Positions 1-4,784 of a stretch of DNA of 5,680 nt are shown here, piece by piece (position 1 is the stretch's first letter; each line of letters starts with the position of its first letter). Below the pieces are notes generated by a model that was not told the origin of the DNA, ran no database searches, and saw nothing but the letters and a program-made list of their open reading frames with translations. Origin of the DNA: JBOHHR01 sp050740975 (GTDB taxonomy: Bacteria > Pseudomonadota > Gammaproteobacteria > JBOHHR01); assembly GCA_050740975.1 (NCBI GenBank), contig JBOIEE010000254.1, positions 1 through 5,680 of the forward strand, given 5' to 3'. The position numbers and the translations under genes were made by a program.

Positions 1-98
1 CGCTGGACGACGCGCCGAAGGGCTACGCCGATTTCGACAAGGGCGCGGCGCGGAAGTTTGTGCTTGATCCGCACGGGATGTTGAAGAAGGCCGCTTGA
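1..98 (+). CDS. fdhA: C-terminus of zinc-dependent formaldehyde/alcohol dehydrogenase (5' end outside window)
   Basis: Only the last 31 complete codons plus the TGA at 96-98 are in the window; the reading frame enters from the left edge. The visible tail reads LDDAPKGYADFDKGAARK followed by FVLDPHGMLKKAA. The 'DAP-GY-FDKG' stretch followed by 'KFVLDPHGML' is what I know from the C-terminus of glutathione-independent formaldehyde dehydrogenases, a branch of the zinc medium-chain dehydrogenase superfamily that oxidises formaldehyde with NAD in the cytoplasm. Ordinary zinc alcohol dehydrogenases more often end in a 'DGCIKVVLKP'-like tail, so the FdhA branch is preferred. The zinc ligands and Rossmann fold lie outside the window, so activity cannot be judged. 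The next gene starts 53 bases downstream on the same strand and could be co-transcribed. Confidence 0.6.
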   Translation, partial: LDDAPKGYADFDKGAARKFVLDPHGMLKKAA

Positions 99-100
99 AT

Positions 101-130
101 GCGGATTGCGGATTTCGATTCGCAATCCGC
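101..130. repeat. Perfect inverted repeat with TTCG loop between the dehydrogenase and DUF427 genes
   Basis: GCGGATTGCG at 101-110 is matched exactly by CGCAATCCGC at 121-130. Inside, GAT/ATT continues the pairing (one G-T wobble) to give a stem of 13 pairs closed by the tetraloop TTCG at 114-117. It begins two bases after the dehydrogenase stop codon and ends ten bases before the next Shine-Dalgarno. The T-run of a classical intrinsic terminator is missing (GATTTG follows). It may act as a 3'-end stabiliser, a weak terminator, or a copy of a dispersed intergenic repeat. Confidence 0.65.
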
Positions 131-151
131 GATTTGTGCAAAAGGAGTTGT

Positions 152-337
152 ATGAAAGCGATTTGGAAAGACGTGGTGATTGCGGAGAGCGACGGGACTG
201 TCATCGTGGAAGGGAATCACTCTTTCCCGCCCGCGGCGATCAGGGCGGAGCACTTTCAACCGAGCGACAAGCACACGGTTTGTCCGTGGAAGGGCACGGC
301 GAGTTATTACGATGTCGTCGTGAACGGCGAAGTGAAC
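152..337 (+). pseudogene. DUF427 family protein, 3'-truncated
   Basis: An excellent Shine-Dalgarno (AAAGGAG, 141-147) lies four bases before the ATG at 152. Residues 1-62 follow the DUF427 family closely: MKAIW at the start, VIVEGNHSFPP at 18-27, then CPWKGTASYYDVVVNGEVN at 44-62. In the family the next residues should be a 'DAAWYYPEP...' block and a 'YVAFWKGV' ending, for a total near 90-95 residues. Here the protein switches at residue 63 to a Ser-rich, low-information tail. The frame stays open to TAG 596-598 (148 codons from the ATG), but the tail looks like the antisense of something else. The conserved W-Y-Y and FWKG segments are lost, so function is doubtful. The biochemical role of DUF427 is not established. 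A recombination junction at about 338 is the simplest explanation. Confidence 0.75.
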
Positions 338-537
338 AATTCTTTGCCAAACGCAAATGAGATGTCGCCAACCAGGGAAGCGACGAACTCATCCTCCGGA
401 GATCCAAGCAGCTTCGCAAGCTCGTTAAGCGTCTGCGGTCGAGCCCCGTTGTCAAGTTCTATGCATCGATCTACGATTGCTAGGAGCTGCGTGGCCTCTG
501 GACCGGAGTTGTGCGGAGGGCAGCGCAGAACTTGCGA
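310..537 (-). pseudogene. Open antisense frame in the segment after the DUF427 break; possible gene fragment
   Basis: On the - strand the frame between TGA (538-540) and TAA (307-309) is open for 76 codons. It reads with ordinary protein composition, for example EATQLLAIVDRCIELDNG and LNELAKLLGSPEDEFVASL. This is more protein-like than the Ser-rich + strand translation of the same bases. There is no ATG, GTG or TTG start in the convincing part, and the frame runs only 28 bases into the truncated DUF427 gene before stopping. It could be an internal piece of a foreign gene left by the rearrangement at about 338. I do not recognise the family. The alternative is a chance open frame. Confidence 0.25.
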
Positions 538-578
538 TCATCTCATACAGTGTAGCGCCGGGGATAAGTGGCACTCGC

Positions 579-878
579 GTGGACCTGCAGGAGTTTAGAC
601 AAAGCCTGGGTCAATCCGCACCGCCGCGGGGAATACAGCCCCCGCTTAAAGCGCTATGGCATGACGCGAAGGACGAGTGGGACCAGGCGCACAACATCGT
701 GCAGCAAGAAGACGACGCCGCGAGCGCCTGGGTTCATGCCTACTTGCATCGCAAGGAAGGCGACGACGGCAACGCCGGCTATTGGTACCGGCGTGCGAAA
801 CGGCCCCCTGCCAGCGGAGCGCTTGCGCAAGAATGGGAAAGCATCGCGCTGGCGCTGCTCTGCGAGCATAAACCGTAG
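579..878 (+). CDS. Conserved hypothetical protein, 99 aa, 'AWVHAYLHRKEGD' family
   Basis: I choose the GTG at 579 rather than the ATG at 477, because the conserved protein begins MDLQEFRQSL and the bases before it belong to the rearranged segment. Conserved-looking blocks are PPLKALWHDAKDEWDQAH (21-38), AWVHAYLHRKEGD (50-62) and NAGYWYRRA (65-73), with a final EWESIALALL (85-94). I recognise this Trp/Tyr/His-rich pattern from a widespread small proteobacterial protein family, usually annotated only as hypothetical. No signal peptide or membrane segment is visible, so it is probably cytoplasmic. The length of about 95-100 residues suits the family, so the gene appears intact. The Shine-Dalgarno is weak (a GGGGATAAG-like stretch at 560-568). 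The next gene starts 27 bases after its stop in the same frame, which suggests co-transcription. The promoter may lie in the foreign segment upstream. Confidence 0.75.
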   Translation: MDLQEFRQSLGQSAPPRGIQPPLKALWHDAKDEWDQAHNIVQQEDDAASAWVHAYLHRKEGDDGNAGYWYRRAKRPPASGALAQEWESIALALLCEHKP

Positions 879-905
879 CCTGAAGAGACCCCAAGCTCAG
901 AAACG

Positions 906-1796
906 TTGGCAGACTCGGTCGGTGACACAATTACGCTCGTAGACGGGCGCCGGCTAGGGTGGGCGGAATTCGGCGATCCCCAAGGTCTACCGCTGTTCTA
1001 CTTTCACGGCTTCCCCGCCTCCCGCTTGGAGGGTAAGCTCATCGAAGCCGCTGCCTTACGCAATGGAATACGCGTGATCGCCTCGGACCGCCCAGGGTAC
1101 GGGATCTCCGATTTCCAACCCGGAAGGCGCCTGCTCGATTGGCCTTGCGATGTCAAGGCACTGGCCGATCGCCTGAGCATCGATCGGTTTATGATCTTGG
1201 GCGTGTCCGGGGGAGGCCCTTACGCGTTAGCCTGTGCCCATGCTATGGCGCCCAGGCTGCGGGCGGTGGGTGTGGTTTGTGGGCTCGGCCCGGTCTTCGA
1301 GCCTTGGGCCAGGAGTTCCTTGCCCTGGCCGGCACGCCTTGGTTTCGGATTGGCACGCCGCTCAAAGCGTTTGCTGCGGTTTGTCTATGGCCGCGCGACA
1401 GCCTGGGTGATCAAACGCCGCCCGGAAGCCCTGCGCCGCTTGCTGACAAGCTCAGCACCGGAGGCCGACAGCTCGGTGCTGCGCCAGCCTGAGGTCAACC
1501 AGATCCTGTTCGATTCTGCACGGGAGGCGCTGCGCCAAGGACCCGAGGGGGCGCTTTGGGATTTTATCGCCTACGCGCATCCCTGGGGATTTAAACCGCA
1601 GGACATCCGCCCCCACGTGCAGCTATGGCACGGCGAGGCCGATGCCTTAGTGCCGCCAGCGCACGGGCGCTACTTCGCCACCGCCCTGCCCAACGCAGCT
1701 GCCAAGTTCCTCCCCGGCGAAGGGCACTTCTCTCTGCCCGTCAAGCACATGGATATGATATTGCGCGCCTTAGCGTCGGATCGTGCCGAAAGCTGA
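906..1796 (+). CDS. Alpha/beta-fold hydrolase, 296 aa, complete
   Basis: A complete alpha/beta hydrolase, presumably a cytoplasmic serine esterase or related hydrolase of unknown substrate. The order of elements is canonical. Strand beta-3 and the oxyanion loop read LFYFHGFPASR (30-40). DRPGYGISD is at 61-69. The nucleophile elbow GVSGGGPYA puts Ser101 in GxSxG. The acid is Asp246 in WHGEADALVPP, and the catalytic His274 is in GEGHFSLP. A Arg/Trp-rich cap region lies at about 130-225. There is no signal peptide. The only start in frame after the preceding TAG is TTG at 906; no strong Shine-Dalgarno precedes it, so translation may be coupled to the upstream 99-aa gene. The family acts on many ester and C-C substrates, and nothing nearby identifies the substrate. 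All three catalytic residues are present, so it is probably active. Confidence 0.9.
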   Translation: MADSVGDTITLVDGRRLGWAEFGDPQGLPLFYFHGFPASRLEGKLIEAAALRNGIRVIASDRPGYGISDFQPGRRLLDWPCDVKALADRLSIDRFMILGVSGGGPYALACAHAMAPRLRAVGVVCGLGPVFEPWARSSLPWPARLGFGLARRSKRLLRFVYGRATAWVIKRRPEALRRLLTSSAPEADSSVLRQPEVNQILFDSAREALRQGPEGALWDFIAYAHPWGFKPQDIRPHVQLWHGEADALVPPAHGRYFATALPNAAAKFLPGEGHFSLPVKHMDMILRALASDRAES

Positions 1797-2034
1797 GTGG
1801 GATAGGAAGGACAGACTGCATCGCTATGGTACTTATCGAGGCCTCCGCCTGGACCATGGGCTTGATCTACCCCGAGAAGAGGAAGCACGCCGAGGCGTAG
1901 CTTGGGCTTAACCTCATATGGGTATCAACACAACATACCAGCGAAATCAATGATTCCCCCTAAAGGCAAAGCCCACTTACGTGTCCCAGCAACTACGATA
2001 ACCGGCTGGCAGCAACCGTAACCGCTTTAATAGG

Positions 2035-2646
2035 CTACCAGCGCTCCCCGCCCAGATCGTAGATGGCGTCCGTCACTATCCCGGTGCCTATCGCTATCAT
2101 CAGAATATCCGAGGCGACCCGTACAAAGCGATAACCCCGAGGAGGGTAGCCGATATTCATAACGACAGTTGGAGGCAAGTCATAAAAAACAACATCTCGC
2201 GGCAACGGTCTGCCTATACCCCATTTTTTCGCCTGGCCGGGCGGCATGCAGCCGTTATGTTTCTTGGCTAGACCCGGAGGGCAGTGGCCGCTACGGTATT
2301 CATCGTGATAATAATCGTGAATGACCGTCCGGTCGCGGTCTATGAAAAACCTGCCCCCGCTGTAGGATAACCGGTCTCTATCATGATATTGCCTGTACTC
2401 GTAATTTCTGTTTCCGTAATCCCCGCCCCGGTGGTCTCTGTCTTGGTGATCCCCGTCCCGGTGGTCTCTGCGCTCGTAATCTTTTCTGTCGGCGTTCTGG
2501 TAATCATGCCGTTCGTGCTGCTCGCGATTATCCCGCTTGCCGCCCCCTGCCGTTGACGGTTTATCCGCCATGGCCGGGCTTGCGGCCAGGACGGCGGCAA
2601 TGACTAGAGTCAATGGGTATCTTTTTTGAAAATCCGGTCTAGCCAT
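2035..2646 (-). CDS. RcnB/CigR-like secreted protein with His/Asp/Arg/Tyr-rich repeat region
   Basis: 203 residues, ATG at 2646 preceded by GAGG about ten bases upstream. Residues 1-27 form a Sec signal peptide (basic start, LTLVIAAVLAA, cleavage after AMA), so the mature protein should be periplasmic. Residues 38-95 are low complexity and rich in Asp, Arg, His and Tyr. The middle carries CPPGLAKKHNGCMPPGQAKK (122-141), and the C-terminal part has RPLPRDVVFYDLPP followed by GYRFVRVASDILMIAIGTG. These are the features I associate with the RcnB family (periplasmic nickel/cobalt homeostasis factor) and the related CigR-type proteins. Metal binding by the His/Asp-rich stretch is inference; no nickel/cobalt exporter gene is in the window. 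The gene is convergent with the alpha/beta hydrolase and looks intact. It is hypothetical with respect to its true ligand. Confidence 0.8.
   Translation of the reverse strand: MARPDFQKRYPLTLVIAAVLAASPAMADKPSTAGGGKRDNREQHERHDYQNADRKDYERRDHRDGDHQDRDHRGGDYGNRNYEYRQYHDRDRLSYSGGRFFIDRDRTVIHDYYHDEYRSGHCPPGLAKKHNGCMPPGQAKKWGIGRPLPRDVVFYDLPPTVVMNIGYPPRGYRFVRVASDILMIAIGTGIVTDAIYDLGGERW
2421..2480. repeat. 30-bp tandem repeat inside the RcnB-like gene
   Basis: Two copies of a 30-base unit lie head to tail (2421-2450 and 2451-2480); the first 20 bases of each differ at one position (CCCCGCCCCG versus CCCCGTCCCG, then GTGGTCTCTG). A more diverged third copy may precede them at 2391-2420. On the coding strand each unit gives ten residues, YERRDHRDGD and HQDRDHRGGD. 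Such in-frame repeats can expand or contract by slippage without breaking the gene. Confidence 0.8.
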
Positions 2647-2682
2647 GATTTTTATCCTCGCTAATGATATGAAACGTTGCGC

Positions 2683-2698
2683 TTACATTGTGGTGTAA
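2683..2698. promoter_or_regulatory. Short dyad upstream of the RcnB-like gene
   Basis: TTACA (2683-2687) and TGTAA (2694-2698) form a 5-bp inverted repeat 37 bases upstream of the ATG on the - strand. Read from the gene's side it includes TTTACA, which could serve as a -35 element. An operator here is plausible for a metal-responsive gene but is only an inference; no convincing -10 was found at ideal spacing. Confidence 0.25.
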
Positions 2699-2821
2699 AT
2701 AGCGGAGCGAACCTGTACTACTGAAGCGAGGTTGTTAATCGCGAAGATCGCGGGATAAAAATGTACCAACCCGAATGCCTTACCCTTGGCGTGGGCACTA
2801 TTAAAGGGGAAAGCGGAAAGG

Positions 2822-3062
2822 ATGTATTCGGTGGAAACTGTAGGCGAAAATACGAAGGTTAGTGATGGTAGAAGGCTGGAGCGAGCGGGAAGTCGCTCGG
2901 GTCTTCGGTATTCACCGCAACACCGTGCGCAAGATGTCACGATTCTCCGTGTCGCCTGGCTACCGGCGCAAGGTCCCTGCAGTCTCGCCTAAGCTGGGTT
3001 CCTATACAGAGATTATAGATGAGATATTAGAAGCCGATCGCCATGTCCATAAGAAACAACGG
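2822..3062 (+). pseudogene. istA: IS21-family transposase IstA, frameshifted and truncated N-terminal remnant
   Basis: The natural start is the ATG at 2822, preceded by GGAAAGG, and gives MYSVET, the usual beginning of IstA. At about 2840 the frame shifts by one base: the family sequence continues in the other frame as AKIRRLVMVEGWSEREVAR, FGIHRNTVRKM and SVSPGYRRKVP, then PKLGSYTEIIDEILEADRH and KKQR. In the shifted frame the codon before AKIRR is TAG, where the family has Tyr. The helix-turn-helix (about WSEREVARVFGIHRNTVRKM) is present, but homology stops after KKQR at about 3062. The DDE catalytic domain (normally about 400 more residues) and istB are absent. What follows (LCWDRSGFW...) is unrelated and ends at TGA 3111-3113. 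It cannot make an active transposase. It marks an old IS21 insertion whose right part was deleted. The left IS terminus should lie in 2650-2820 but I cannot place it. Confidence 0.88.
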
Positions 3063-3102
3063 CTCTGTTGGGATAGATCGGGTTTTTGGACCATAGGGCG
3101 TC

Positions 3103-4128
3103 CTACGGACTGAGTCGCTCTGCCAGGTATTTGAGGCCTAATGGGTACCGATATTCAATGTCCGAGTGGGTTGCATCAAAGAGCTCGAAGAAGACATCTG
3201 TAACACCAATCGCGGCTAACGCTCGACGGAAGGCCTCCGCCCCGAGATCGAGGAAGAACTGATCCCGTTTCCCCGCCTCGATGTAAATTGCCCGCATTGA
3301 ACGGAGTGCCTCGGCGTGGCGTGCCACCATCCGGACAGGATCCCAGGCCAGCCAGCGCTCCCACACCTCTTGGATGAGTTCACCGGTCGCAGGGTCGTAC
3401 GGAAGGCCTACCGTCCCGTCCTCGTCAGCCGAATAGCAGGCAGCCATACACCAGTCATTCAGAAGATGTGAGTCACTCTCCTTGGAGAAAGCCGGACGGT
3501 TTCGGAAGTCCCTCCAGAATTTCTCGAAGGAGCCCTCGTAATGATCTCGAAGCGCTCGAACCGATGCCCGGAAGTCGGGGAGATAGCATGCTTCAAAGAG
3601 GGCATCGCCAGCGTGGGTGGCAAGACCTCCCCAAAGATCCGGCCGGAGCATGGGCGTGACCATCGCTCCGTATCCGCCACTTGACTTCCCGGCGATTGCT
3701 CGATGGTCGCGTGTGGGCAATGTTTGGTAGTGACTGTCTATCCAGCGCACAATCTCCTCACACAGGTAGGTGTGATACCTCCCCGTCGCCGGCGAGTCGA
3801 GGAACTGGCTTCCGCCCAGGGAAGTCCAGCAGTCCACCCACACGAGGATACAGGGGGGTGCTTCGCCCTTAGCGAAGAGCTCGTCCGCCAGCTCGGGAAA
3901 GTTTTTTCTCAACGGTGGTCGGTTGCGCCACATGTCGAGCTGGCCCGTAAGCCCTTGGATGAGATAGATGGTGGAATACCGCCTCTCGGGATCGTCGTCA
4001 TACCCTGGCGGGAGGTACACCCACAACGGGCGGTGGTGCGGATCGCCTAAGCGGTTGCCTTTAAGCACCTCGCTTTCAAAGACGATTTCGTCAAACCGAC
4101 CTCGAGAGTCAATGGACCATGGCAACAT
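3103..4128 (-). CDS. Putative esterase-family alpha/beta hydrolase (PF00756-like), 341 aa
   Basis: I choose the ATG at 4128, not the TTG four codons upstream, because GGGAGG sits five bases before it and the protein then starts MLPWSIDSRGRFDEIVFES, which looks natural for the family. The N-terminal part has PLWVYLPPGYDDDP and YLIQGLTGQLDMW. The nucleophile elbow GKSSGGYGAM gives Ser149. The acid is probably Asp289 in EAGKRDQFF and the histidine His321 in DATHSDIEY. This is the layout of the esterase D / enterochelin-esterase-like family. FVDCWTSLGGSQFLDSP-like and TGRYHTYLCEEI segments (about 98-126) are conserved in close relatives. There is no signal peptide. All catalytic residues are present and the length is normal, so it should be an active serine hydrolase; the substrate is unknown. 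It stands alone, with its 3' end abutting the istA remnant and a structured region upstream. Confidence 0.9.
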   Translation of the reverse strand: MLPWSIDSRGRFDEIVFESEVLKGNRLGDPHHRPLWVYLPPGYDDDPERRYSTIYLIQGLTGQLDMWRNRPPLRKNFPELADELFAKGEAPPCILVWVDCWTSLGGSQFLDSPATGRYHTYLCEEIVRWIDSHYQTLPTRDHRAIAGKSSGGYGAMVTPMLRPDLWGGLATHAGDALFEACYLPDFRASVRALRDHYEGSFEKFWRDFRNRPAFSKESDSHLLNDWCMAACYSADEDGTVGLPYDPATGELIQEVWERWLAWDPVRMVARHAEALRSMRAIYIEAGKRDQFFLDLGAEAFRRALAAIGVTDVFFELFDATHSDIEYRYPLGLKYLAERLSP

Positions 4129-4253
4129 CGAGCCTCCCAACAGTTCGAAGGATAGATCCTATGAAGGGTCGCTTCAGGTTACCCTTGGTGACTTTCACAA
4201 TCCAGTGACAAGGAGATCGAAAGATGAGCAGCGGCTGTCCATCCGGTTGAGTG

Positions 4254-4291
4254 GGGACTTTCCGGGATATTTATCGGCCCGAAAAGTTCCC
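4254..4291. promoter_or_regulatory. Strong imperfect hairpin in the presumed leader of the esterase gene
   Basis: GGGACTTTCCGGG (4254-4266) pairs with CCCGAAAAGTTCCC (4278-4291): about 13 pairs with one bulged base and one G-T, around an 11-base loop. Neither side is followed by a T-run, so it is not a classical terminator. If the promoter at 4293-4323 is real, this hairpin would sit at the beginning of the esterase mRNA, about 125 bases before the start codon. It could then be a leader regulatory or stabilising structure. Confidence 0.5.
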
Positions 4292-4292
4292 G

Positions 4293-4323
4293 ATTCTAGG
4301 CCGAGGATTCGGATGTTTGACAA
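4293..4323 (-). promoter_or_regulatory. Candidate sigma-70 promoter for the esterase gene
   Basis: On the - strand TTGTCA (4323-4318, five of six to consensus) is followed after 19 bases by TAGAAT (4298-4293, five of six). This lies about 165 bases before the esterase ATG. The 19-base spacer is longer than ideal. The -35 falls inside the TGACAAC/GTTGTCA dyad, as an operator overlapping a promoter would. Confidence 0.4.
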
Positions 4324-4353
4324 CTCACCAGCCGTTGTCATTCCCGAATATCC
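4305..4353. promoter_or_regulatory. Long imperfect dyad with perfect TGACAAC/GTTGTCA core
   Basis: The inner arms TGACAAC (4318-4324) and GTTGTCA (4334-4340) match perfectly around a nine-base spacer. The outer arms GGATTCGG (4305-4312) and CCCGAATATCC (4343-4353) extend the symmetry imperfectly to 49 bases. It may be a repressor site over the esterase promoter or a recombination/processing structure. Confidence 0.5.
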
Positions 4354-4366
4354 GTATGCAACTAAA

Positions 4367-4432
4367 TAAGCGTCACATATAGCTTAGCGACGCCATTTCG
4401 GTGTAGGGTGATAGAGAATCCTCGACACCCTA
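4367..4432. repeat. Two further adjacent inverted repeats
   Basis: First, GCGTC (4370-4374) and GACGC (4389-4393), with TAAGC (4367-4371) and GCTTA (4382-4386) overlapping them as a competing pairing. Second, TAGGGTG (4404-4410) and CACCCTA (4426-4432), perfect over seven bases, with GAG/CTC (4414-4416, 4421-4423) continuing the stem around the loop AATC. In addition, GAATCCTCG (4416-4424) is the exact reverse complement of CGAGGATTC at 4302-4310, which links this repeat to the dyad 105 bases upstream. Confidence 0.5.
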
Positions 4433-4639
4433 AAGTCATTTCATGATGTCTCCCCTAGTCCGCACCTTCTTAGCCTTCCTGACCGCCTGCTTTCGCTCTC
4501 GTGCATCCTGTCAGCCCTCGAGGCCTCACGCCTCTGCCCAACGATCGCACGGCTACGGGTAGAGAACTGGTTTGCGGTTCGAAACCATAATTGGTCCGAC
4601 TTGCTTTTGATGGAGAGCCAGGAAGTCTAGAACAGGGAC

Positions 4640-4679
4640 CGTGACCAAATCGTGACCAACTCCAGTCATCTCCAGTCAT
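4640..4679. repeat. Two adjacent short tandem repeats, possible integrase arm-type sites
   Basis: CGTGACCAA occurs at 4640-4648 and 4651-4659 (period 11). Immediately afterwards CTCCAGTCAT occurs twice without a gap (4660-4669 and 4670-4679, exact copies). They lie about 60 bases before the tRNA fragment. Tyrosine recombinases use short direct repeats near the att core as arm sites, which would fit this position, but no integrase gene is in the window. Confidence 0.55.
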
Positions 4680-4740
4680 ATTCGCGCGGGGCCAGTGCGC
4701 GTAACTCGTTGTTTATGAATGCTACATTGTCTTACTTGTG

Positions 4741-4784
4741 CCTTCACACAGCGGAGGTCGCTGGTTCAATCCCAGCATCGCCCA
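4741..4784 (+). other. tRNA-Val 3' fragment, probable attachment-site scar (att)
   Basis: The T-arm is perfect: GCTGG (4760-4764), loop TTCAATC (4765-4771), CCAGC (4772-4776). It is followed by the 3' acceptor strand ATCGCCC (4777-4783) and the discriminator A4784. ATCGCCCA at the 3' end is typical of bacterial tRNA-Val (5' acceptor GGGCGAT). Upstream, TTCACAC (4743-4749) fits an anticodon loop with CAC (valine) and AGGTC (4755-4759) fits a variable loop. The anticodon stem hardly pairs, and no D-arm or 5' acceptor strand is present. Full CCA is not seen (CAG follows). It is therefore a 3' portion only, as left at the far end of an element integrated in a tRNA gene, with the element on the left and old chromosome on the right. 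Confidence 0.7.

Noticed and set aside
240..455. 71-codon - strand frame across the DUF427 junction
   Set aside because: Leu/Arg/Ser-rich shadow frame spanning the DUF427 coding region and the foreign segment; no family features.
568..942. + strand open frame overlapping the 99-aa gene
   Set aside because: Arg/Thr-rich frame-shifted shadow of the conserved 'AWVHAYLHRKEGD' gene.
1825..1900. 24-codon ORF (ATG to TAG) after the alpha/beta hydrolase
   Set aside because: Purine-rich bases GGAAGGA lie too far upstream, no homology recognised, and it sits in the gap between convergent genes; chance ORF is likelier.
2340..2600. - strand Thr/Ile/Gly repeat frame inside the RcnB-like gene
   Set aside because: Out-of-frame reading of the 30-bp repeats; the signal peptide and conserved domain are in the other frame.
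2739..2752. Small palindrome CGCGA-AGA-TCGCG upstream of istA as terminator
   Set aside because: Only five pairs with no T-run; too short to support a call.
2683..2940. - strand frame of 85 codons between the RcnB-like gene and istA
   Set aside because: Antisense to the recognisable istA start; composition unremarkable.
4305..4353. Integron attC-like site
   Set aside because: The arms do not fit the attC core consensus (GTTRRRY and its complement), and no integrase or cassette array is present.
3968..4369. 133-codon + strand frame overlapping the 5' end and leader of the esterase
   Set aside because: Half of it is antisense to a clear gene, the rest runs through the dyads; no conserved look.
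4470..4679. 69-codon - strand ORF containing 'GFEPQTSSLPVAV'
   Set aside because: Resembles the small spurious ORFs with 'GFEPxTSSL'-like wording often seen in automatic annotations; its start lies in the tandem repeats and no Shine-Dalgarno precedes it.
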